DNA of 64,000 nucleotides from Strongylocentrotus droebachiensis (taxonomy: Eukaryota > Echinodermata > Echinoidea > Camarodonta > Strongylocentrotidae): the NCBI GenBank assembly GCA_035222895.1, contig JAVYIG010005292.1, positions 62,001-126,000 on the forward strand, in the 5' to 3' direction. The position numbers and the translations under genes were made by a program. The notes under the pieces were generated by a model. It was not told where the DNA came from, made no database searches, and saw nothing but the letters and a program-made list of their open reading frames with translations. Below are positions 34,901-47,300 of the stretch, one piece after another; the first letter of the stretch is position 1, and each line of letters begins with the position of its first letter.

Positions 34901-37900
34901 GTAAAGTAATTCTTAAGAATTATGAATTTAAAACTAGATTTTGAAGTGGGGGACAAACATGCAACAGTGAATAAGAAGATGAACAAAAGAAGAAAAAAAA
35001 TCAATCAAGGAAAACATTGACACAATCCTTGTATTTTGTAATTATTTATTTAAACATTGATTAAATAAAATGGAGGTAGATCTAATAAAAACTAAAAAAA
35101 AGGTCATAAAAAGATGACGAAGACATGCATAAACTGATAAAGAAAAATTGTTGCATTAAATTTGATGGTTTTTATATTGTATAAGAATAAAGATGTGTAC
35201 ACTGTCACTGTGCTGGGTTTCTTCTGTGTGTGTGTGTTCATGTGTCACTGCAGCTGCCACTATAAATAAGTATACTTGTGTGTGAATGTTGAAGTCTGAT
35301 AATCATAATGAACTTAAGAAGACAAAACCGTTAGAAATATGAATATGAGAATGCTGCTTGTACTGTATAAATTCTAACTGTGATCAGCGCTGTGCGTAGC
35401 TGTGACGCGACGTCGCTCAAAATCTTGCAGGTACATTTTTGTAGATGTGCGACGAGGTAAACAAAAATCGCCTTTACTTACAAAATTATTTGAATTCGTT
35501 TCGCTCTGAATTACCTTTAGTGATTGAACTTAATGTACATTGCATATAATTTGCTAAAAAAGAAGGATAACTTAAGTTAAGTTGATAAGTTCAATCACTA
35601 AAGGTAATTCAGAGCGAAACAAATTCAAATAAGTTTGTAAGTAAAGGCGATGTTTTACCTCGTCGCACATCTAAAAAAATGTACCTGCAAGATTTCAAGC
35701 CACGCCGTGTCACAGCGCTGTGCTATGCACAGTTATATAAATTCATGCTTGTAGAAAATAGTATGATGTGAACATGACAAATTAAATTTTCCCCCCATTA
35801 TTTTTTTGTTCATGTTAACAGATTTTAGCCATCATTGACAACGATAAATTCCTTGCTCACCATGCCTGGCCTTAGTAAACATGTGCCAAGAAAGTCTTGG
35901 CGGGATGACATGAAAGCAAAAGACCCAGCAAAATATGGTGGAGCAGCTGAAGAACCCTAACCCCCTGGTGGAGCAGCTGAAGAACCCCAACCCCCTGGTG
36001 GAGGAGCTGAAGAACCCCCTGGTGGAAGAGCTGAAGAACCCCAACCCCCTGGTGGAGCAGCTCGAGAATTCCAAGTTGTAGCAGAACAGAGTCATCTAAC
36101 TTATGTGAAAGGTAAATTATGTTATTTTGAAGTTAAAGGCATTATTTAACAATGTTGCCAGGTTAATAAAGCCCTGAAAAACTGTTCTTAATTTATCCAT
36201 TTAGTATCTGAAAGTAATCTGGTATTTAAAAATTATTGTTTAGTTTTTTTGTAGGGGGTTTATTATTATTGTCTTATTTGCAGCCCCCAGAAATATTTTG
36301 CAATTGTTGATAGTAGGTTGATTTTTCTAAGACACATGGAGTTTGTAGTATCCGTCTTGTACTTTTGAGAATTCTAAAAGACTTAATCTTATCTATGCTT
36401 TTCCTCTTTTATCAGTTGGGGATTTTGTTGCTGTCATTTTTGATGATAGCTGGTGGCCTGGAGAGGTGACAAATGTACTTCAAGATTCATGCCTCATCAA
36501 CTTCATGACTCGGAAAGGGATGAACAGATTCATATGGCCATCTCATAAGGACGAAGCTTGGATTAGCAAGTCAGGAATCTTCAGGTTGATGCCTGGGCCC
36601 CCAGCACCGGTGTCCAACCGGTACCTCGGATTTGATCCCATGTTTGTTACCAGCATCACACATGATGTTGAAATATACCTGAATGGAAATTAACCTGAGG
36701 ACAGCAAATGCATCACACTGATTTATTGTATTGTAATTGCTTGAATTAATTTTGACACTTCAAATGAAACTTGTAGTTTAAAGGCTATTTCCAGCAGGAT
36801 GCATTTACTGTTTCGATCTCAGAATTAGTTTGTTATGGAGGTGACTAATCGGTTAGATCTCATCAGCCCAGGTCACAATTAGTTGCACACCTCAACGGTC
36901 AAAAGAAAGTTTTTAGGTATAATTCCAATTGTGTTAATGAACAAAAGAAAATTTGCACCATAGACAAGCGACCTTATATTCTGAAGCCATGTAATCAGGG
37001 AGATTGACAGAAGGCTGGATGATTAACATGGACAGAAAAGAAGCCTTGTGTGAAATGCATCAAAACAAGACCAATTGAAAAAGCTGACTTTAATGTGCAG
37101 AGCAGAGTTGGTCATGTACTTTCTTGTCTCTGGTTTCGATGATGTTAATAAACCTATTTAGAACAATAGGTTTGTTGAACTCCTTTCAAAGAAAATTTGA
37201 TTAACTGTCAGTGAACTAGCAAAGCAATGCTAATGGAAACTAAAATAAATGAACGATCAGACCTGTAAACAAGAAAAAGAAATTAAGAAGAATTTTACTA
37301 TTCAGTTTGATTAGTAACCAGCAGTTTGATATTTATTGTGTGCTGCATTTTTTTAGTGTACTTTTTGCATATGTGCAAATTCACCACTTTTGCACACATG
37401 TAAAACAGAAAGGAACAGTGTTCTTGAATACTTACAATTGTATTGAACTGTTAACATTGGTAAATTGTGAGTGTTAAATGTTAAGGGTTTAGTTTTCAAT
37501 TTCATAAACTTAACTGTTAGTGTTTAAAACTGTTAGTGTTTAAAACTGTTAGTCTTTAATACTGTTAGTCTTTAAAACTGTTAGTCTTTAAAACTGTTAG
37601 TCTTTAAATGTTAACAACTTTAAGAACTTCTTTGAAGGAAATAGTGAATGTAAATGAATTCGTCCAAAAAGGGAGATTAACAACATGTCAGAAAAGAACA
37701 TTATTTTCAACAGTCCCAATTAACTTTATTATTTCAAACAAATACCAATGAACTGTCAACTGACAGAATTATGATATATCAATGTCACAAAGATACTGTG
37801 ACAGACACTGACAGGCAAGCTTTAATTAAACAACTTTTCTTGTTTATACATCAGTCACATTTACTCTACGGCGGTTGTACGGTGACAGTAGAACTCCAAA

Positions 37901-40900
37901 ATCAAGTGATTCCTGCAGTTGCCGTAGAAATTCTTTGGTGGCGAATCCCCATGTTATACAGGCCGCAGGGGTGGCCGTATAATTATAGCCTGCCTTGCGT
38001 TTGTCATAAAAAAAAACTACTACAGCTGCCGCAGCGACGCCCTACGGCTATCATGCGTCATCACCTCAAAGGACGTGGGCAGCCGCAGTTTTTTCTGTCT
38101 CCATAAATTAAAAATGCGCTGTACGGCCACCGTGACAAATGTGCCTGAGGTATTATAATCAAATGTTATACAATACCGTATGTGTGCTATCTGAAATAAA
38201 ATCATTGTGATTTGTTATGAGAGTTGTTAATAAAATTGAATTTGAATTGTAAACATCAAGTTTTTGTTCTCTGTATTTTTTCCTGTAGGCAGTATGTATT
38301 TTAAAAACGCTACTAATCCTTTAATGTTATCTAAAAACAATCTTTACAAATTAACATGAATATAACAGGTTTAAAAGCAATACACGTTTGTGCATGCCAT
38401 TGGATATGACTTTGGTGACCCAGTAATACCGCAGAATGCACAGGGTAACTAAGAACCCGGTTTCTCCGTTACATTGGGAGTTTTCAAATATAGTGGTAAT
38501 GGGAATGTTTTGGTGATAGTGAAAATTATGTTAATGGTGGTAGTAGTCTTCTGGGGTAATCCATTGGATTATTTTAACATGGATATAATTATGTTTTTGT
38601 TTGATTTTATATTGTTTTTTCAGGCTAGAAATTTGTAGGACTTCGCAGTGTAACAAAGAAACCATACATATGGTTTCCCGTTACACTGGGATTTTCTTCT
38701 CTTAATAGCTAATTTGACAAAACTGGTCTAAGATATGGATTGTTGAGTAAAATATTTATTAAGAATGTTGCAAATCATTATAATTCAGTAGCTTTACAAG
38801 ATTTGAAATGTGTAATTCATAAAAGGAATGCCATTTTAAGTTTACAAATTAAATTTTTACTCATTATGCGATTTTGTGAAAATAAAAAATCACGCTTTTG
38901 GGAGAAAAAATTTTGTTTCCATTTTTTTCTATCTAGTTTTAAAAAGTGGATTCAAGGGCAGTTTTAAAAATTGTGATTGAATGTATGAAATCTCTAGATA
39001 AATATCTATAAAATTAGTGCGAAGTGAAAATTTGGTTTCTCTGTTACATTGGGATTTTTTCGAGCGAGCTACAATACAAATGAGTGTAACCTAAGATACA
39101 GCTAAACCCATGATATGATTGTATTTTTATTTTTTTTTACTTGATTTGTTCTCACTATGACCGGAGTTTGAGCAACATGGCATGAATATGAAATGTTGAC
39201 CTTAATGTCACACTATGGGCCCTCTATTTATAGAAAGAGCCACATGTATGATAGAAGCACGTTTAGTGTCTTGTACAGTACAGTATGTGCCATCCATGTA
39301 CATGTAGGCAAGGAGATTATACCACGTGTGTATCAATTTCGAAGGGCATTTTAGATTTGTGTCTGGACCCGGATATGATACATTGTACTTGTATGTACTG
39401 TACATGTACGTACATGCATGTACCCAAATATCTAAAATTACACTACATTATTATATGTACAGGATGTTCAACATACATAAAATAATCAAAGGGTAAATAT
39501 AAATGTTGAAGTATTTCAATACAGGTGTTAGGCCAAATTTAAAAAAAAAATGTTTAATAATAATAGTGTCCTGTTTTTCGAAAAATAGGAAGGAGGAGGC
39601 CCTTTTTTTTCTTTCAAAATGGCCGCTCAAAATGGCCGCTCAGTACATTTTCCCTGACAGTCCGGCTATTTTTCAAGATGGCCACTGACATTTTTTTTTT
39701 TTTTTTTTTTTAAATCAGAAATAGATCCATTTTAGCAGTGTTTTCCATGTTTTTTCCTTAAAAAAAAATTCAACAAAAGATTTCAACAAAAAAAATTAAT
39801 AAATAGGAGGCGGCCACCAAAAAGGAAGCGGGAGGGGACGCTAAACATGTCTATTTTTTTTAATGACCTAATAGGGCAAATAGGAGGGGACCTGGCAAGA
39901 TATGTCACAGAGTAGCCATTTTGTGATTGATGGAGCGCACATTTGAAAATTCATAACGTTATTTTTTTTTAATCTGTGTTTTTTTGTTCAAACATTCATC
40001 GACATGTTTCTGTCATTCATCTGCTATTATTAAAACCGACGTAATATAATATAAACCACCACATGTACACTGTACATGTATGTGTCATGTACACTACCAT
40101 TTAAAGAATTTAAGTTTTAGTGAAAGAGACAGATCTTGTTGTATAAACATGTATACTGTATCTAGGTTAATAGCAGGTGTATCAAGTTCAATAAGTGATT
40201 AATAAAATGACCCTGGCAGAGATGCCAACTAGTACGGATTTCCCGTAATTTCTACGGGAAATCGGCCGATTACGGGCGGTACGATTTTCATACCATAAAT
40301 TCCGGATTTTGCAGATTTTGCCGATTTTCAAAATTAGCACTTTAAGGTTTAGCACGTTTAAGGTTTAGCACGTACTTTTGACTATTGCAGCGCAGCCATC
40401 CTTGAATCCATGCATAGAAATCCCACAGGGCTTCCGATTGGACAATTTGTTATCTAGCACACCCCTTTCAGTGCATACATGTGCATACAACATGTGCTTC
40501 GCGAGCGGGGGCCGGGTGAAATACCTCTCTTGGCCGCGCCGCTACCGCCCGCCCAGCGCCAGGCCTCGCTACGCTAGCGCCGTGTACACTGTCGGATTTC
40601 TCACAGGCTGTCACAGCGTTCGTCGATTTTCGTCGACAATCTGAACTCATGTTGGTTGGATTTAGATATCAATCATGTCTTCCACAACTAAGAAGCGTGG
40701 CAAGAAGTTACAGACTTTTAAAGAAGAATACAGTAAGAAATGGAAATGCATCGTGTAACACCAACTAATGAACAGGTATGTTAATTTTATTTAACTTGTT
40801 GTGCTATCGCGCTTGCCTGCGGGAGCTGCGCTTGCCAGCGTGCAGAAAAATTTGCGTCGCGCAGAAAATTACGGATTTTGTCTCCAAATTACGGATTTTT

Positions 40901-43900
40901 AGCCTTATGATTACGGATTTGTGCTCTGAAAGGTTGGCATCCCTGCCCTGGGGTTTAGGGGGATTAAATATCTCGGTCTCAATCAGCCTGGTAATGTACA
41001 CGTATAGAGTCATTCAGACAGGTGAAGTCCTGTACATTTATCCACTATCCAGTGCAGTGTGAATGGTCCGTGTTTCAGAAAAAATTGCAGTACATTGTAC
41101 ACTGTAGGAGTGTGTCGTGGCCGAGTGGTTTAAGGCGCTTGACTGGAGATGCGAAGGTCGAGAGTTCGAATCCCGAACGACACTAATATTCTTTGGCTAG
41201 AATATTAACCAGCACTTGCTACTCTCCACCCAGGGATTACATGTAAATGGGTACTAAGGCTGCGACGGGTAGTCAAATGCTTGAGTACCTGCACGGTTGA
41301 CAACTACTCGGTACAATTTCTCGTACCCGAATATTCGGCCGCAAAAAAAAAAAAAAAATTAAAAAAAAAAAAAAAAAAAGTCCAGGCCCACGCTTACCCG
41401 TGCCAGGGAGAGCGGCGTCCGCTGGCATGGTACCGTCGGTAAAAATGTTTCCCAACTCAAGCACTGTCAAACTCACCTTTCAGAAACTGGGACCAAATGT
41501 CCAGATTTCTGTTTGGACTTGGAGGAAAATGGATTATTCTGCCATCTTTGGTTTTTAAAATAGCATTGTTTACTGTTATTATACTTATTAAATCTGCGCC
41601 TTCAACTGCAACTCAAAGTAAAATTGCATGCGTTTTCAGCGAGGGTCTGAGAAACTGCCGAGTGGTATGGTAGTGGCAAAAAAATCAAAAAAATCAAAAA
41701 ATCAAAAAATTCAACAAAAAATTCAAAAAATTCAACAAAAAAAATCAAAAAAATTATAAAAAAACATGGCGTCCGAATATTCGAGTATTCGCCTGTGAGC
41801 CTGGGAGTGTACTCGGGTACCTCATTACACTGTTGTGCACAGCCCTAATGGGTACCCGGTGTGATGCAACTTCATTGTTGGTCAAACAGTTTTTGAGCGT
41901 CATGTACATGTAACACCTGGCTGTAATGCTCCCCAGGGAGTGGAGATTGTGCACACAGTGTGTACGACTGGCAAGTATGGAATGCCCAGTGTTATACACT
42001 GTGCATGTACATGTATCTGTACAGCGCTTGTTACAGTACATGCTAACGGGTAGAGATCAGAAGCTTTCCTTTGATTCACATGTAATAACTGTACATGTAC
42101 ATGTACATTGTACGTGTTAATTAGCTAATTAGTAGTACCGCCATTGTCATCAAAACTGTCTATGCATGTCAATTGAGAATAAATGGTGAGATGTGAACAG
42201 GTTTGATGCCAAGCTCCTGAGGTACCGGTACCTGCATTTCTAGTTTTAGCGAGAAATTTCACAGCAATTACTTTTTGAAGGGCAGAACTCCTACTATTTT
42301 ATTCCACATGTTATCTGTTTGGAGCCAGAAGAACATTTTATTACCCCTCCCCCTTATTAGTTATTACCCCTCCCCTTTATTACCCCTCCCCTTTAGTAGT
42401 TATTACCCCTCCCCTTTATTACCCCTCCCCTTTAGTAGTTATTACCCCTCCACTTTATTACCCCCTCTCCTTTATTACCCCTCCCCTTTATTACCCCCTC
42501 TCCTTTAGTAGTTATTACCCCTCCACTTTATTACCCCCTCTCCTTTAGTAGTTATTACCCCTCCCCTTTATTACCCCTCCCCTTTAGTAGTTATTACCCC
42601 TCCACTTTATTACCCCTCCCCTTTATTACCCCTCTCCTTTAGTAGTTATTACCCCTCCCCTTTATTACCCCTCCCCTTTATTACCACTCCCCCTTATTAC
42701 CCCTTCTTTCCCAAAGAAGACGAAGACTTGATGCATGGCTGATCATCAACGAAACAGAGTTAAGTCTTATGTCAACTCTGTTTGTTGCTACGGCAGGCAG
42801 CCAGTGAAAAAAAATTTGTTTAATCAAATTATGGAAATGCAAGCATTACTTTTAAACAAACAGAACTTTGTTATTCCTGGCTCATTTTTCTTGATTGAGG
42901 TGTCATATGAAAGGGCAGAAAAAGAACTTTCTAGAAATGTGATTTTCTCTTAGAAAGCCAGATACCGCCCGCCTCTTCAAATTGTTTGTAATCACTCATA
43001 TTGAAATACGCATCATAAGAGTTGTATCAAATGAAAGAAGAGGATCTAAGCTTTTAATAAAGATATGTGTCATTTATTAATTATAATTTTGATTAAGTTA
43101 TGATATACATCGATAAATCTTGGTGTCGTCTTTTCAGGGATGCACTGTACAGTGTACATGTACTGTACATGTTCACTGTATACCACTGTCTACTACTAAA
43201 GCAGCATTTCCATACATGTAGATCTGCCATGTTCTTCTGTTCATTAATGAGTTCTGCAGACTGGTGTACATGTACATGTATATAATTAATGTACAACATG
43301 TACATGTACATGTATGTAATGAATTGTCTCCTGTCTCGGCATATATTTTTTGGCTGCTTATATGGAAATGTTGCTCTCTACAGGAAACCAGCAAAGGCAC
43401 GTGTACATGTACATGTACATGTACATGTACATGTATGGATGATGTTTTTGGCTCAGCCTCAATTATCCAGGCTTCTTAAGAGCAAATCTCTATGGCTTAG
43501 CATGCAATCTGCAGGTATTAATGAAAGGATTTTCATATTCTGAGCATCACGCAGCCATACTTTTACATCAGTATTTATGTCTAGCTCTCTATAGTCCCAG
43601 CTTCGTGCAATGGAAAACATCTTGTTTTCATATTTTGATTGATTTCCATGTTTTTCTTTTCTTGTTCTATTTTGAGCAATTTGTCCTCCCGCATTTACAT
43701 GTACATGTACAGTTGTAGACTGAAGATCAACGTACAGGGTTCAACTCGATCCCTTCCTTAGGACTGTACATGTACATGTACATTGTACACATGTATATTC
43801 TAAAATCTGCATTTGCCAGTCTTAACCCTGGTGATGTACATGTATATAACTTTTATAGGACAAACTTCCTTGAAGGCCCCTATTAGGGCTGCAAGGTTCA

Positions 43901-44357
43901 AGTCCAAGTTAATACCAGAGGTCTACATGTAAAAGGGTAATTAATACCATGCAGTAAATACTGGTACATAGTACATACATGTATATGTAGTGTAGATCAT
44001 GCAATGTAGTGACAATGAATAACAACATGCACATCATTTTTAATATGGGCATAAAGATTATTATTATTATCATTTGTTCTTCTGTTTTTGTCTTGATTAG
44101 ACTTCTCCGCACAACGATACCACCGCTTTCCAGTCAGTCACAGCTGCGTTTGGGTCTTCCCCACATGGGGAAATGGTATGATGAATTTTGTTATATCTCT
44201 CTGTTTACTCTTTCTTTAATAGTTTTCTCTCTCAATTTTCATTATTTTCTGTAGCTTTACTTCAATTTTCTCAGTTCCCTTTTCTCCTCCTCCTTCTTTT
44301 TCTTCTTCCTGCCCCCCCCCCTCTTTTTCTTCTTCTTCTTGTTCTACTACTTTTTCC

Positions 44358-44388
<31 letters not shown>

Positions 44389-47300
44389 CTTCTTCTTCTT
44401 CTTCTTCTTCTTCTTCTTCTTCTTCTTCTTCTCCTCCTCCTCCTCCTCCTCCTCCTCGATCCTCGATCCTCGATCCTCCTCCTCCTCCTCGATGCTCCTC
44501 CTCCTTCTTCTTCTTCCTTCTTTCTCAGTCTTTCTCAACTTAGTTGCACATGTAATAAATTAATGTCATTATCTTATTTATTCTATATTATATTTTCTTT
44601 TTATACTTTCCTTTATTTTTGCTTTCAGCCAAGTCTTTTCCGGTTTCTTTTCTCTGTCATTTGTTTCATACTTTTCAATCATTTCTTCCTTACATTTGAC
44701 TTGCACATGTATACTCATTTTATTTACACATGGGCATTAATTTGATTTTTTGTCTTACCGCAACTTACAATATCTTTCAGGGTTTGTTAGTAGTGGCCAA
44801 TCCGATCGAAGCTTGTGGGCCAATACAAGTACCTCCCCTTCTGCCCAACGCGTCTGGTGTGTACATTGCCCTCATCAAGAGAGGGAGCTGTAACTTCGAT
44901 AAGAAGGTAAGACGGAGACATTTCTTAAGGGATTGGGCAACTTTGTCTCAGATTCTGAAACATAATCCTGGATTTACAGTGTAGCTCATGCTGCAATGAT
45001 AACCTTTATGTCAGTCAGGAAGCCCATGAATTTTACAAGCCGATCGCCTGTCTGATTATCAAGATATTTATAATTGGAAATTAAAAATCAAATTATGCAT
45101 TTTCCTAACGTTTTTGTTATAACACTGCAGTCCATTGGGGAAAAATGACCACCGTATGGTAGAACCAGTCACTCAAAGATTTGTACTTTGTTGAGGCACT
45201 TGATGATCATTTTGAAGCGCAATTTGTTCAGGGCTTCAATATTACACTAAATAACAGACGCTGATAACACGCAGGGCCGTGCATCTCAGATTTAACATTG
45301 TTAAACAATGCCTTTAAGATAGCCAGAGAGATGTGAACGATTGCTTTTTGGTCCATTTGTAACACTAATTGCTGTTTTCGACCCTGGCGGCTACACTATA
45401 CTGTACATTTACAAATACAATTTATATTAGAAAATTGATTAAAAATCCAGAAAATGCTTTGTTGTGAGAGAGAAGTCATATTGCTTGATGTTTTGTGTCT
45501 TACTCATGTATCTAATTGATTTCAGACATTGCTTCTTCTGTTATGAGAATAAATTTCTGTTGAACCCACATACAGTATACCAAAAGCTATACATTTACCA
45601 TAGAGGATAGGATTATTATAATGGTAAAACAAGGATAATGTTAATAATGTACTGCTCTTCTCTATTAACTGAGATAACCACTCTATTTGATTAATTCTGA
45701 ATGTATGCTCACAATCTCGATACTGTGCTTATGTTTTTTCCTTTGTATGTGCAGGTATATAATGCCCAACAGGCAAGGTACATGGGTGCCATTGTGTATA
45801 ACGATGAAGGCAATGTTCTCACTACTATGAGCGGTAGTCAATGTAAGTACTCCAGGCTTTGTCTCCATAGTGTTTAATTCAGGCATTTACAATAAAAAAA
45901 AATCTTCTTGTTTTGGGGTTTTATTCACATGTAAATGAATGGCAAGTAGAGATGGAAATTAATAAATATTTCTTCAGGCAACAAAGGTCATATTCAAACT
46001 TATTTATCTATTTACTGTGAAATGTAAGTAAATATGATGCGTGAAAAATTGCTGTTTTTTTCTCTTCTTTACATGTACACACTGTAAATGAAAGGAAATC
46101 AGGGATGGGGGGGGGGGGGGGGGTAATGGTTTCTGAAAAAAAAAAGCTGAGGTTTACCTCTTATGATCCAGCTTTTATAAGTGCTTTTAGAATTCCATAT
46201 GGCCTTGGTCTGTATTAATCATTTGGTTAAATATGATTTGATTTGAAAATGGGTTGAATGACATAAAATGAGAAATTAATAAATTTGTTGGTATTGTTCT
46301 TAAATATTTATGTTATTTTATTCTTCTTCATGATATTACCGATTTTACCGATATTACCCCCCTCCCCCCACTCACAAACCTTTGTGAATTCATACTCCTT
46401 TTCAGTTCGCTAATATTCAGTAGCTGGTTGTATAGTGGACAAGTATTAATTGAGTCGTGATTATCATACTGTATGTCGTTTTTTTAAAGTATTTCTTCAC
46501 ACATTGAAGTTCAATGTATTTTTTAGTACCAGTATTATGCAGGTACTTTTAAAAAGAATTGAGCTCCTGCAAATGAACATGAGAGCCCTGTAAAATTTAA
46601 ATGCTCACTGTCAATGGTCGTCATGCACAAAAAAAAAAGAAGATCATTAACAAAACGCCTTGGCCTAGAAGATTTTGTTTAAGACTTTTGTAATGCAATC
46701 TTGCAAGGCAGTCTTCCAGGATGTGAAGATGTAAAACTAGTATGTAGAAAAGTAGAAGCAGAAAGTTGATATCAGAAGATTAAACATTTAAAGTCTATAA
46801 AATAAAATCAAAGGTTACTTGCGAGTGCTACCGGTATTTTCATAATAGTGCCCTCTGATCTTGTTTATAATATCCTTTGTTTACTCAGAAAATAGTTTCT
46901 GATCAAAGTATCATAGAGGCTGTTCACACCGCAATGAGATAGCGCGGTCTATCGTAGCACCTTCTTTTTTCTAGCGCGCGCTAGACCTCGCTATCTCTCA
47001 TGGACCACCCCCAAGAGGTGCTCCAGTGGCACGCCGTTTTGGCTTGCCGTGGCTCGCTGTTGGGCGGACCGAAACGACGTTGTACCTTCCACACCGCAGA
47101 GATAGCGCGCGCTAGACCGCGCTATAGTCCTGTAGAAGTTTTTCAGACCCGGAAAAGTTGTTAAGTACAAGGTTTTTTGGTTGATTTGTTTTCTAGATGG
47201 GTATTGAAGTAAATTCAGCCAGGTTGCCAGCTAATTAGCATATGTGCAATATGTAATAATGTTGCTTATCTCAATCCAGGAAGCCTGAAAACATGGATAA

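Larger units (their letters stand above)
33117..39241. mobile_element. 6.1-kb element with 27-bp inverted repeats
   Basis: 33117-33143 reads GGCTCTTTCTATAAATAGAG then GGCCCAT. 39215-39241 is its exact reverse complement. ACAT flanks both sides (33113-33116 and 39242-39245), which may be a 4-bp target duplication, although ACAT is common locally. Subterminal TTACG and CCGTTACA(T/C)TGGGA motifs are concentrated inside the two ends (33480-33930 and 38450-39060). The enclosed gene (34.4-36.7 kb) is the only coding unit. I infer one DNA transposon or captured-gene unit sitting in RNF13 intron 1; the superfamily is unknown. Confidence 0.65.

Noticed and set aside
35832-36095. 87-codon - strand frame with repeated Phe/Ser/Thr/Arg units
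   Set aside because: Antisense of the proline-rich repeat exon of the Tudor-like gene.
37771-38106. 111-codon + strand frame with Trp/Pro-rich segment
   Set aside because: No initiator context, splice link or family resemblance; it lies in the non-coding right part of the 6.1-kb element.
41112-41183. tRNA-Ser gene
   Set aside because: The acceptor stem and promoter boxes are present, but the anticodon stem does not pair, the long variable arm is missing and the T stem is irregular. It continues into a SINE body.
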